In this document: positions 8,913 through 17,464 of the stretch, piece by piece
How positions within the stretch are numbered: the stretch's first letter is position 1
Layout: each line of letters starts with the position of its first letter
Source of the DNA: an uncultured Rhizobium sp.
GTDB taxonomy: Bacteria > Pseudomonadota > Alphaproteobacteria > Rhizobiales > Rhizobiaceae
NCBI GenBank assembly: GCA_945952415.1
Contig: CAMFIF010000018.1
Location: forward strand, 16,892 to 80,891
DNA length: 64,000 nucleotides
Direction of reading: 5' to 3'
Made by a program: the position numbers and the translations under genes
Notes under the pieces: model-generated
Seen by the model: only the letters and a program-made list of their open reading frames with translations
Told to the model about the DNA's origin: nothing
Database searches by the model: none

Positions 8913-9925
8913 GCACGCTCCACGTCACGCGGTCGACGCCGCTTTCGCGCATTGCGCTTCCTCTCGCGGCGCTTCTCGTTCTCCTTCTCGCCGCCGCTCC
9001 CTGGTGGGCTTCGACGGCGACGCTCCGGCTCATCGGCGAAATCATGATCTATCTCTCGCTGGCCAGCCTCTGGAACCTGCTCGCCGGCTATACCGGCCTC
9101 GTCTCGGTTGGCCAGCATGCCTTTGTCGGCCTCGGCGGCTATATCCTCTTCACGGTCGCGCTCTATCTCGGCTGGAACCCGCTTCTGGCCATTCCGCTTG
9201 CCGGCATCACCGCAGCTTTGATCGCGGTTCCGGTCGCGCGGCTCGTCTTCCGGCTGAACGGCGCCTATTTCGCCATAGGCACCTGGGTCGTGGCGGAGGT
9301 CTTCCGGCTTTCCTTCGCGCAGATCTCTTCGCTCGGCGGCGGCTCCGGCTCCAGCCTGCCGATCGGCATCATGAAGGCCATGGCCGAAAGCAAAGCCATG
9401 CGGGAATCGCTGATCTACTGGGCCGCGCTGGCGCTTGGAACAGGCTCCGTCGTCTTCGTCTATCTCCTGCTGCGCTCGCGCATCGGCCTTGCGCTGACCG
9501 CGATCCGCGACAACGAGACCGCATCCTCCAGCCTCGGCATCACCATTCCGCGCATCAAGCTGGCTGTTTATGTCGGCGTCGCCGCAGTCACGGGCATGGT
9601 CGGCGCGCTCATCTTCCTGCAAAAGCTGCGCATCGCCCCGGACGCGGCCTTCAGTGCCAGCGACTGGACGGTGCTGGTCATCTTCATGGTGGTGATCGGC
9701 GGCATCGGCACCATCGAAGGCCCCATCATCGGAACGCTGCTCTTCTTCGTGCTGCGCGAATTTCTGGCCGATCTCGGCACGCTCTACCTGATGATCCTCG
9801 GCGCACTTGCCATTCTCATCATGATGGCCTCGCCCAAGGGCCTTTGGGGTCTTGTCACGAGCCGCACGGGGCTTTCGCTTTTCCCGGTCGGCTACCGCGT
9901 CGAAACCAGAGGAGATCAGGGATGA
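8909..9925 (+). CDS. LivM-like ABC transporter permease
   Basis: This 338-residue permease has the LivM landmark NLLAGYTGLVSVGQHAFVG near residue 55, a coupling loop AIRDNETASSSLGITIPRIK near residue 200 and about nine membrane segments. It pairs with the LivH-like subunit. The ATG overlaps the upstream stop as ATGA, and its own stop overlaps the maleylacetate reductase start by four bases. Transporter and catabolic enzymes are therefore on one transcript, which ties the importer's substrate to the pathway. Confidence 0.9.
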   Translation: MSTLHVTRSTPLSRIALPLAALLVLLLAAAPWWASTATLRLIGEIMIYLSLASLWNLLAGYTGLVSVGQHAFVGLGGYILFTVALYLGWNPLLAIPLAGITAALIAVPVARLVFRLNGAYFAIGTWVVAEVFRLSFAQISSLGGGSGSSLPIGIMKAMAESKAMRESLIYWAALALGTGSVVFVYLLLRSRIGLALTAIRDNETASSSLGITIPRIKLAVYVGVAAVTGMVGALIFLQKLRIAPDAAFSASDWTVLVIFMVVIGGIGTIEGPIIGTLLFFVLREFLADLGTLYLMILGALAILIMMASPKGLWGLVTSRTGLSLFPVGYRVETRGDQG

Positions 9926-10959
9926 AGCCCTTCGTCTACATGCCTCTTCCGACCCGCATTCTGTTTGGCCGCGGCCGCATCGGCGAAGCCGGGAACGAGG
10001 CGAAACGTCTTGGAATGATGAGGCCCATGGTGATCGCCACCGCCCAGCAGGCGGAAAGCGCCGAGGCCCTGGCGCAGGAGATCGGCGGCATCGCCTATGC
10101 AAAGGCGGTCATGCACACGCCCGTGGATGTGACGGAAAAGGCGGTCGCCTTTGCGGCAGACCGGGGGATCGACGGCCTGATTTCGCTCGGCGGCGGCTCT
10201 TCGACCGGTCTCGGCAAAGCGATTGCACTCAGAACCGATCTGCCGCAGCTGGCGATCCCCACCAGCTATGCCGGCTCCGAAATGACCAATATTCTCGGCG
10301 AGACGGACAATGGGCTGAAGACCACCAGGCGTGATCCAAAAATCCAGCCAGAAACGGTGATCTACGATCCCGATCTCCTTGCGACCCTGCCAGACCGCTT
10401 TGCCGCAACCTCCGGCCTCAATGCCATCGCCCATGCTGTCGAGGCCCTCTACGCCGCCGATGGAAACCCGATCGTGTCGCTGATGGCGGAGGAGGGGATC
10501 CGCGCGCTCAGCCATGCCCTGCCCGAGGGCCGGAACGGCCATGACGAGGCGCTCTACGGCGCCTGGCTCTGCGGGGCGGTGCTGGGCTCGGCGGCCATGG
10601 CGCTGCATCACAAGCTCTGCCATGTACTGGGCGGCACCTTCAACCTGCCGCATGCGGAAACCCATGCGATCGTGCTGCCCCATGCGACCGCCTATAATGC
10701 CGCCGCCGCGCCGGAGGCGATGGCCCGTATTGCCCGCGCGCTTGGCGCGGGCGAAGCCGCCTCCGGCCTTCATGACCTTGCAAGGCGCATCGGCGCGCCG
10801 CTCGCGCTGAAGGACATCGGCATGCCGGAAGATGGGCTCGACAGGGCGGCCGATATTGCGGTTTCGAGCCCCTATCCCAATCCGCGTCCGTTGGACCGGG
10901 CGGCGATCCGGCACTTGCTGGACAATGCCTGGCACGGGCGCGCGCCACTCGCGACCTGA
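9922..10959 (+). CDS. Maleylacetate reductase
   Basis: This 345-residue member of the iron-containing alcohol dehydrogenase family reduces maleylacetate to 3-oxoadipate with NAD(P)H, joining hydroxyquinol cleavage to the CoA-transferase and thiolase. The cofactor motif LGGGSSTGLGKAIAL lies near residue 90. The segment PTSYAGSEMTNILGETDNG is the typical maleylacetate reductase variant of the family's PTTAGTGSE motif. Metal-site histidines are seen in LNAIAHAVEALYA and ALHHKLCHVLGG. GGAGATCAGG precedes the ATG at 9922. Confidence 0.9.
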   Translation: MKPFVYMPLPTRILFGRGRIGEAGNEAKRLGMMRPMVIATAQQAESAEALAQEIGGIAYAKAVMHTPVDVTEKAVAFAADRGIDGLISLGGGSSTGLGKAIALRTDLPQLAIPTSYAGSEMTNILGETDNGLKTTRRDPKIQPETVIYDPDLLATLPDRFAATSGLNAIAHAVEALYAADGNPIVSLMAEEGIRALSHALPEGRNGHDEALYGAWLCGAVLGSAAMALHHKLCHVLGGTFNLPHAETHAIVLPHATAYNAAAAPEAMARIARALGAGEAASGLHDLARRIGAPLALKDIGMPEDGLDRAADIAVSSPYPNPRPLDRAAIRHLLDNAWHGRAPLAT

Positions 10960-11023
10960 ACCCTCATCAGACGAACCCGCCTCCCCAGGGGAGGCAAAAT
11001 CTTTGGAATACCGGGAGGAAAAA

Positions 11024-12778
11024 TTGGCTGACATCACCACCGACGTCCTGATCATCGGCACCGGCCCCGCCGGCTCCGCCACCGCCGCCCTGTTGTCGAG
11101 CTATGGAATCGACAATGTCATCGTCAATCGCTACCGCTGGCTTGCCAACACGCCGCGGGCGCATATCACCAACCAGCGCTGCATGGAGGTGCTGCGGGAT
11201 CTCGGCCGCGATGTCGAGGATGAAGCCTACATGTTCGCGACGAACCAGGACCTGATGGGCGAGAACGTCTTCTGCGTCAGCCTTGCCGGCGAGGAGCTCG
11301 GCCGCATGAAGAGCTGGGGCACCCATCCCCAGTCCCGCGCCGAGCACCAGCTTTCCTCGCCCTGCCACATGAACGACCTGCCGCAGACCTTCATGGAGCC
11401 GCTGCTCTTCAAGACCGCCTGTTCGCGCGGCACGCAGGCGCGGATGAGCACGGAATTCCTGTCCTTTACGCAGGACGCCGAGGGCGTGACCGCCACCTGC
11501 CGGGATCGGCTGACGGGCAAGGAACTGACGATCCGTGCCAGATATCTGGTCGGCGCGGATGGCGCGAATTCGCTGGTTGCAGAACAGGCGGGTCTCCCGT
11601 TCGAAGGCAAGATGGGCGTCGGCGGCTCCATGAACATCCTGTTCCGGGCGGATCTGTCCAAATATGTCGCGCATCGGCCCTCCGTCCTCTACTGGGTCAT
11701 GCAGCCGGGCGCCGATGTCGGCGGTATCGGCATGGGCCTCGTCCGCATGGTGCGTCCGTGGAACGAATGGCTGATCGTCTGGGGTTATGACATCAACCAG
11801 CCGGCGCCGGTCGTCGATGCGGCGCTGGCAACCAATGTCGCCCGCCAGCTCGTCGGCGATCCGGATCTCGAGATCGAGCTTCTCTCGGCCAATACCTGGA
11901 CCGTGAACAACATGTTCGCCACCCACATGCAGAAGGACCGGGTCTTCATCATGGGTGACGCGGCACACCGGCATCCGCCGTCGAACGGCCTGGGCTCGAA
12001 CACCTCGATCCAGGACGCGTTCAATCTTGCCTGGAAACTGGCCATGGTCGTGAAGGGCGAGGCCACGCCGAAGCTGCTCGACAGCTACAGCGAGGAGCGT
12101 GCGCCCGTCGCCCGCCAGATCGTTACCCGGGCCAACAGGTCGATTGCCGAATTCGGTCCCATCTTCGAGGCGCTCGGCATGGATGGCGGCGTCGATCACG
12201 AGAAGATCCAGAAGAATATGGATGCCCGGTGCGATTCGACCCCGGCCGCCGAAAAGCAACGCGAAGCCCTACGAAAGGCCATCGCCTTCAAGAAATATGA
12301 ATTCGATTGCCATGGCGTGGAGATGAACCAGCGTTACCGCTCCGGTGCCGCCGTGACCGATGGCGAGGCGGAGCCCGTGACCGACATTGACATGGAGCTC
12401 CATTACGTGCCGACCACCTGGGCCGGGGCTCGTGTGCCCCATGCCTGGGTTTTCGACAAGGGCGGCGCCAAGCACTCGATCCTCGATCTTTGTGGCCGTG
12501 GCCAGTTCACCGTCCTCACCGGCATTGGTGGCGAGGCCTGGGCAAGGGCAGCGGAGGAGGTCGGCAGAACGCTCGGCCTTACGATCCGCAGCCATGTGAT
12601 CGGACCCCGTCATCCCTTCGAGGATCATGGCGGGGAATGGGCTGAAGTTCGCGACGTTGCCGATTCCGGTTGCGTCCTCGTGCGTCCCGACCATCATGTG
12701 GCCTGGCGTTCGAAGACGCTTCTGGCCGATCCCGCGGCCGAACTGACACGGGTGATGAAAGCCGTGCTCGGACGGTAG
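11024..12778 (+). CDS. FAD-dependent aromatic monooxygenase, TfdB-like (resorcinol or chlorophenol hydroxylase)
   Basis: This 584-residue group A flavin monooxygenase would hydroxylate a phenol ortho to its hydroxyl. Given the downstream enzymes, resorcinol to hydroxyquinol is the best guess. The FAD dinucleotide motif VLIIGTGPAGSATAALL is at the N-terminus, the second FAD motif (DR/GD type: KDRVFIMGDAAHRHPPSNG) near residue 310, and a thioredoxin-like C-terminal domain follows. GLGSNTSIQDAFNLAWKLA and the next 40 residues resemble 2,4-dichlorophenol hydroxylase closely. The start is a TTG at 11024, with GGGAGG five bases before it. No ATG fits, because the next in-frame ATG would delete the FAD motif. 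Confidence 0.85.
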   Translation: MADITTDVLIIGTGPAGSATAALLSSYGIDNVIVNRYRWLANTPRAHITNQRCMEVLRDLGRDVEDEAYMFATNQDLMGENVFCVSLAGEELGRMKSWGTHPQSRAEHQLSSPCHMNDLPQTFMEPLLFKTACSRGTQARMSTEFLSFTQDAEGVTATCRDRLTGKELTIRARYLVGADGANSLVAEQAGLPFEGKMGVGGSMNILFRADLSKYVAHRPSVLYWVMQPGADVGGIGMGLVRMVRPWNEWLIVWGYDINQPAPVVDAALATNVARQLVGDPDLEIELLSANTWTVNNMFATHMQKDRVFIMGDAAHRHPPSNGLGSNTSIQDAFNLAWKLAMVVKGEATPKLLDSYSEERAPVARQIVTRANRSIAEFGPIFEALGMDGGVDHEKIQKNMDARCDSTPAAEKQREALRKAIAFKKYEFDCHGVEMNQRYRSGAAVTDGEAEPVTDIDMELHYVPTTWAGARVPHAWVFDKGGAKHSILDLCGRGQFTVLTGIGGEAWARAAEEVGRTLGLTIRSHVIGPRHPFEDHGGEWAEVRDVADSGCVLVRPDHHVAWRSKTLLADPAAELTRVMKAVLGR

Positions 12779-12791
12779 GGGTGCATGCCTG

Positions 12792-12810
12792 CCCCTCTCT
12801 TCCCGAGGGG
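12792..12810 (+). terminator. Possible terminator between convergent monooxygenase and IclR genes
   Basis: CCCCTC and GAGGGG pair around a seven-base loop in the 37-bp gap between the two converging genes. There is no T-run, so the call is weak. Confidence 0.35.
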
Positions 12811-12815
12811 GCGGC

Positions 12816-13577
12816 TTACTTCAGCAGGGGCCGCACGCTTTTCTGCAGGTCCTGCAATGGCTTGAGATAGAGCGTCGCAAGCTCGGCAGGATCCGCATGG
12901 ACTGCGGCGACGCCGGTATTCAGGGCCGCAACCGTCTCGCCGCGCGCATTGAAGATCGGCACCGCAATGGACCGCAAGCCCGTTTCCACCTCCTGGTCGA
13001 TGATCGCATAGCCTTGCGTTCTCACCCTCTGCAGCTCGGCGACGATCTCGTCGGCCACGGTGAGCGTGCGCGGGGTGCGGGCGGCCAGCGGCCGCATGGC
13101 GAGAATGGCTCTTGCTTCCTCTTCCGGAAGAGAAGCCAGGATGACGCGCCCCATGGAGGTGCAATAAGCGGGCAGGCGGCTGCCGGGCATCAGGCCGATC
13201 GACATGACCTTCTGCTGCGCCGAACGGGCCACATAGACAATATCCCAGCCATCCAGAATGGAAACGGAGACGCTCTGGCCGATCTCGTCCGAGAGCGCAT
13301 CCAGCATGGGCTGAACGATGCGGGGAAGCGACATGGTGGCGAGGCAGCCGGTGCCGAGACGGAGAACCCGCGGCGTCAGGCTGAAATATTTGCCGTCATA
13401 GTTGGCATAGCCGAGCGTGTGAAGCGTGAGCAGGCAGCGCCGGGCGGTGGCGCGGTCGAGGCCGGTCACCTGCGAGACATCGCTGATCGACATGCGCTCG
13501 GTATCCACGGTAAAGGCTTCGATGACGCTCAGGCCTTTTGCGAGGCCTCCGAGATAATCCGTATCCTTGATTGCCAT
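12816..13577 (-). CDS. IclR-family transcriptional regulator of the aromatic cluster
   Basis: This 253-residue protein has an N-terminal winged helix (SISDVSQVTGLDRATARRCLL, residues about 30-50) and an IclR effector domain. It is close in layout to PcaR, PobR and PcaU, which control protocatechuate and hydroxybenzoate genes. It lies at the end of the catabolic cluster, facing it. A related operator-like site lies 11-44 bp before its start codon, with two more before the two catabolic operons. Autoregulation and control of the cluster by an aromatic or 3-oxoadipate effector are inferred from that. Confidence 0.88.
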   Translation of the reverse strand: MAIKDTDYLGGLAKGLSVIEAFTVDTERMSISDVSQVTGLDRATARRCLLTLHTLGYANYDGKYFSLTPRVLRLGTGCLATMSLPRIVQPMLDALSDEIGQSVSVSILDGWDIVYVARSAQQKVMSIGLMPGSRLPAYCTSMGRVILASLPEEEARAILAMRPLAARTPRTLTVADEIVAELQRVRTQGYAIIDQEVETGLRSIAVPIFNARGETVAALNTGVAAVHADPAELATLYLKPLQDLQKSVRPLLK

Positions 13578-13587
13578 CCGTTGTTCC

Positions 13588-13621
13588 GTGCGAATAATGA
13601 ACGTTGATCAATATACGAACA
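13588..13621 (-). promoter_or_regulatory. Candidate IclR operator 3, upstream of the IclR gene
   Basis: The site starts GTGCGAATAATGAACG and ends CAATATACGAACA. It matches site 2 at 26 of 34 bases with no gap. Its closeness to the IclR start suggests autoregulation. The remaining bases to 13812 show no gene. Confidence 0.58.
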
Positions 13622-13812
13622 TTTTTCGGGCATCGCAAGGGCGATGGACCGATGTTTGGGCTCCCTTGTGCGCGCCAAGAAAATACCTCCCTCTCTGATC
13701 CGAGTCGATGAGTGCGCGCATGCTTGCCCGGTCGGCAACGTTCACTTGACGCGGTTCAAAAGGGGATTTTCCAGCTCTTTTCGGGAAGCGGACCGGGGTG
13801 GCGGCCGGTCCC

Positions 13813-14301
13813 TTAACGGCCGAGCGCGGAGAGGATCGTGTCCACGATGCGGTCGAGGGGCTGGTCGATATCGACGGCGATGAAGCGTTCGTTGGGGGAA
13901 GGGGGTTCGAGGGCCGCGAACTGGCTGTCGAGCAGGGTTGGCGGCATGAAGTGGCCGGTGCGGTGAAGCATTCGCTCGGCGATCAGCGCGCGGCTGCCCT
14001 TCAGGTAAATGAAGGTTACCGGCGCGCCGGCGGCCTCGCGAATGCGGTCGCGGTATCGGCGTTTCAGGGCCGAGCAGCCGAGGATGACGGGGCCTTCCGT
14101 CTCGTGGAGCGTCTTTCCCACCCGGTCGAGCCAGGGCCAGCGGTCTTCGTCGTCCAGCGGGATGCCGGCGGCCATCCTGGCGATGTTCTCCTGCGGATGG
14201 AGACTGTCGCCATCGATAAAGGGAGCGCCGATCCGGGCGGATAGCGCCTCGCCGACAGAGCTTTTCCCGGAGCCCGAGACGCCCATGATCACATATTTCA
14301 T
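13813..14301 (-). CDS. gntK: Gluconokinase
   Basis: This 162-residue kinase phosphorylates gluconate to 6-phosphogluconate for the Entner-Doudoroff or pentose phosphate route. The P-loop GVSGSGKSS lies at residues 8-16. The GntK-specific segments FIDGDSLHPQENIARMAAGIPLDD (broken here only by description) and CSALKRRYRDR follow, and the length is typical. It lies 131 bp beyond the beta-galactosidase on the same strand, so it could be the last gene of the galactoside operon or a separate unit. A long hairpin sits just before it. Confidence 0.92.
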   Translation of the reverse strand: MKYVIMGVSGSGKSSVGEALSARIGAPFIDGDSLHPQENIARMAAGIPLDDEDRWPWLDRVGKTLHETEGPVILGCSALKRRYRDRIREAAGAPVTFIYLKGSRALIAERMLHRTGHFMPPTLLDSQFAALEPPSPNERFIAVDIDQPLDRIVDTILSALGR

Positions 14302-14313
14302 GCCTTGCCCTTT

Positions 14314-14349
14314 CCTGAAGGGAGGGCGCGCTTGCGCCTGCCCTTCAGG
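14314..14349 (-). other. Long hairpin between beta-galactosidase and gluconokinase
   Basis: CCTGAAGGG and CCCTTCAGG form the outer stem, with a GC-rich inner stem (GGCGC/GCGCC) around a small loop. It lies between the GH42 stop and the gluconokinase start. It could be a weak terminator of the galactoside operon or a leader structure of gntK. No T-run follows. Confidence 0.45.
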
Positions 14350-14432
14350 GAATATGGCTCTCCTCGCGCGGAGATGCAGCGGTCCCCCTTGAAAAATTGC
14401 CGGAGATTTGCCGGCAAGGGGGGCATGCCCAT

Positions 14433-16370
14433 TCAGCTTTCGCGCCAGATGGCGAGAGAATGGGGCTCGAGGGTCGGGCCGCCCATCAGGAAACGGTCGG
14501 CTTCGACGGGCAGCCCATGGCTTTCCGGTCCGTAATTGAAGGCGAAGACCCAGTCGCCGCGGCGGCGGAGGCGGATCGGCGCGGGAAGCGCGGTGAGGGT
14601 GAGCCCCGCCTTCTCCGCCACGTGCCGCATAAGGCTTTCGAGCAGCGCCCCCTCGGCCCAGGCCGCCACATAAAGGCGGCGGTCCTTGCCGAGAAGCGCC
14701 GGCGCGCCATCGGCAAAGCGGGCGAAAACCGTGCCTTCGGCTTCCGCATATTCGCGCCAGCGGGTGGCAGATCCTTCCACGGCCCCTTCCACCCGTTCGG
14801 ACAGACCGGGCCGCAGGCTGGAAACCTGGGTGATCCGCAATCCCAGCGTTTCGCCCAATGGGCCTGGCGGCAGGGTTTCCGGGATCCAGAAATTCCGGTC
14901 GCGCGATCCGCTGCGGGCGCCGAAAAGCACCAGGCCATCGGCTTCGTCCAGTGCTGCACGGGCCGCCTCGCTCACCTGCATCAGGCAGGGCACGAGCACC
15001 AGCGCATAGCCCTTCAGCGATCCGCCGGGGCGGACGAAATCGACGTCCTGGCCGAGCCGGCGAATGGCTTCATACCAGCGGAAGGCCAGTTCCTCGTAGC
15101 GGAAATCCCGGCCTTGCGGCTGGATCACCGTCGACCAGTAGGTTTCGTAATCATAGAGGATCGCAACCGGGGCCTTGCCGCTTTCCGGAAATGCACCAAG
15201 CGCGGCCAGTTCCCGGCCGGTGCGTTCGGCCTCGCGGCCGCCCGGGGAGAGCTCGTCGAGGCCCGGCAGGTTGAGGCCGGCATGCATCTGTTCCTGGGCG
15301 AAGGGCGCCTGCCGCCAGCGAAAATAGCTCACGACTTCCGCCCCATGGGCGAGCGCCTCGAAGGTCCAGAGACGGACCATGCCGGGCTTCGGCACGGGGT
15401 TCCAGGGTGCCCAGTTCACCGGTCCCGGCTGCTGTTCCATGACCCAGAACCGCCCCTTGCCGACGCCGCGATAGAGATCATGGTGGAAGGCAGCGATATC
15501 TGGATGGGAGGTTTCGGCCCAGCGGGTACGCTCCTCCTCGGAGAAGGGGAATTTTTCGACAAATCCGATCGGATAACTGTCCCAGGCGGCGAGATCGAGA
15601 TTGTCGCCCACCTTCCAGTGGTCGAAATCATTGACGAAGCCCATGAAATTATGGGTGATCCAGCGCTCCGGCGAATGGGCGCGGATGATGTCGCACTGCA
15701 TCCGGTCATAGGCGGCGACCTGATCGGAATGGAAGCGCCAGAAATCGAGCCGGGCGGCGGGGTTGGGTTCGGTGACGGTCAGGTTCGGCAGGACAACCTC
15801 ATCGAAACTTGCCACTTCCATCGACCAGAAGACCGAGCCCCAGGCTTCGTTCAGCTGTTCCGGGGCCTGGTAGCGCAGCCTCAGCCAGCGGCGAAAGGCC
15901 TTCAGGTCCTCCGGCCCCCAGGAGAGCGTGGTGTCGTGGCAACCATATTCATTGTCCGTCTGCCACCCGACGAGGCCCGGATGGGTGCCATAGCGGCGGG
16001 CGACGATCTCGACGATGCGGGCGCTTTCCTTCCACCAGACTTCCGAGGAGAAGGTATAGTGGCGGCGCGAGCCGAAGCCGCGCGGCCGGCCCTGTTCATC
16101 GACGGGGGCGATCTCGGGATGCTCGTCCATCAGCCATTTGGGCGGGGTCGCGGTCGGGGTGCCGAGCACGATCTTCAGCCCTGCGCCATGGAGAATCTCC
16201 ATTGCCCGGTCGAGCCAGCCGAAATCGAAGCGGTCGCGGGCGGGCTCCAGCCTCGACCAGGCGAATTCGCCGATCCGCACATGGGAAATGCCCAGCGCGC
16301 GCATGCGCTCGGCATCGCGTTGCCAGAAATGCTCCGGCCAGTGTTCGGGATAATAGCAGACTCCAAGCAT
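14433..16370 (-). CDS. GH42 beta-galactosidase
   Basis: This 645-residue cytoplasmic glycosidase hydrolyses beta-galactosides. The N-terminus [16 protein letters not shown] is typical of GH42. The acid/base is Glu141 (in QTDNEYGCHD) and the nucleophile Glu312 (in WVMEQQPGPVNW). The catalytic barrel, trimerisation domain and small C-terminal beta domain fit the family's usual length. No signal peptide is present, so substrate must be imported, presumably by the ABC system encoded just before it. The start overlaps the ATPase stop by four bases. Having both alpha- and beta-galactosidases suggests mixed plant galactosides as substrate. Confidence 0.93.
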   Translation of the reverse strand: MLGVCYYPEHWPEHFWQRDAERMRALGISHVRIGEFAWSRLEPARDRFDFGWLDRAMEILHGAGLKIVLGTPTATPPKWLMDEHPEIAPVDEQGRPRGFGSRRHYTFSSEVWWKESARIVEIVARRYGTHPGLVGWQTDNEYGCHDTTLSWGPEDLKAFRRWLRLRYQAPEQLNEAWGSVFWSMEVASFDEVVLPNLTVTEPNPAARLDFWRFHSDQVAAYDRMQCDIIRAHSPERWITHNFMGFVNDFDHWKVGDNLDLAAWDSYPIGFVEKFPFSEEERTRWAETSHPDIAAFHHDLYRGVGKGRFWVMEQQPGPVNWAPWNPVPKPGMVRLWTFEALAHGAEVVSYFRWRQAPFAQEQMHAGLNLPGLDELSPGGREAERTGRELAALGAFPESGKAPVAILYDYETYWSTVIQPQGRDFRYEELAFRWYEAIRRLGQDVDFVRPGGSLKGYALVLVPCLMQVSEAARAALDEADGLVLFGARSGSRDRNFWIPETLPPGPLGETLGLRITQVSSLRPGLSERVEGAVEGSATRWREYAEAEGTVFARFADGAPALLGKDRRLYVAAWAEGALLESLMRHVAEKAGLTLTALPAPIRLRRRGDWVFAFNYGPESHGLPVEADRFLMGGPTLEPHSLAIWRES

Positions 16371-17464
16371 CAGCGCGTCAGGTCCCCGTTGTGAAGGGCC
16401 GTTCCCTCGGTATCGAAGAGATGGCAGGCCCGGGCGAGAAGCGGGATGGAGATGGCATCGCCGGGCCTGGCGCTTGTCAGGCCATCCGCCTTCACGGAAA
16501 TTTCCGCGCCATCGGCAAGCGTGACGTAGAGCAGGGTTTCCGAGCCCAGATGCTCGGCGAGGCGAACCGTGCCCGCCAGGGTGACATCACCGGTCTCCCG
16601 ATCGAGATGTTCGGGGCGGATGCCGAGCGTCAGCGTGGTCTCGCCCTTGATCACCGGTGTTTCCGTGGGGATGGTGAGGCTCGGGCCGCCGGGGAAGGTG
16701 ACGGCAACGCCGCCTTCCGTCGGCCGGGCGGTGACCTTCAGGAAATTCATCTTCGGCGAGCCGATGAAACCGGCCACGAAGATGTTGCGGGGGCGGTGGT
16801 AAAGCTCGAGCGGCGAGCCCACCTGTTCGATGAGGCCGGCCTGGAGCACCACGATCTTGTCCGCCATGGTCATGGCCTCCACCTGGTCGTGGGTGACGTA
16901 GATCATGGTGGATTTCAGATCCTGATGCAGCTTGCTGATCTCGATGCGCATCTGCACGCGCAGCGAGGCATCGAGGTTGGACAGGGGCTCGTCGAAGAGG
17001 AAGACATCGGGATTGCGAACGATGGCGCGGCCAATGGCGACGCGCTGGCGCTGGCCGCCGGAAAGCTGGGCGGGCTTGCGCTCCAGCAGCGGCTTCAGCT
17101 GCAGCATGTCGGCGGCGGCTGCCGTGCGGCGGGCGATTTCCTCCTTCGGGTGGCCGGTCATGCGCAGGCCGAAGCCGATGTTCTCGGCCACCGTCATATG
17201 GGGGTAGAGGGCGTAGGACTGGAACACCATGGCCACCCCGCGCTCGGCGGGGTCCACATCGGTCATGTCCCGCCCGCCGATGGAGAGCGAGCCCGAGGAA
17301 ATGTCCTCAAGCCCCGCAATCATCCGCAGGAGGGTCGATTTTCCGCAGCCGGAGGGGCCGACGAAGACGCAGAATTCTCCGTCCTCCACGGTGAGATCCA
17401 CTCCCTTGATGATTTCGACGGCCCCGAATTTTTTGGTGACGCGCGTAAGCGTGACGTTACCCAT
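16370..17464 (-). CDS. CUT1 sugar ABC transporter ATP-binding protein (UgpC/MsmK type)
   Basis: This 364-residue ATPase drives the sugar importer of this operon. It has a Walker [10 protein letters not shown] near residue 37, the signature [16 protein letters not shown], the Walker [14 protein letters not shown], the switch histidine in [10 protein letters not shown] and the C-terminal TOBE-type regulatory domain common to MalK proteins. The ATG at 17464 follows AGGGAGG and overlaps the alpha-galactosidase stop by eight bases. A longer start at 17491 lacks a ribosome-binding site. Confidence 0.93.
   Translation of the reverse strand: MGNVTLTRVTKKFGAVEIIKGVDLTVEDGEFCVFVGPSGCGKSTLLRMIAGLEDISSGSLSIGGRDMTDVDPAERGVAMVFQSYALYPHMTVAENIGFGLRMTGHPKEEIARRTAAAADMLQLKPLLERKPAQLSGGQRQRVAIGRAIVRNPDVFLFDEPLSNLDASLRVQMRIEISKLHQDLKSTMIYVTHDQVEAMTMADKIVVLQAGLIEQVGSPLELYHRPRNIFVAGFIGSPKMNFLKVTARPTEGGVAVTFPGGPSLTIPTETPVIKGETTLTLGIRPEHLDRETGDVTLAGTVRLAEHLGSETLLYVTLADGAEISVKADGLTSARPGDAISIPLLARACHLFDTEGTALHNGDLTR

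Noticed and set aside
14397..16394. A 665-codon plus-strand frame opposite the GH42 gene
   Set aside because: It is a shadow frame. Both GH42 catalytic glutamates and the whole family pattern lie on the minus strand.
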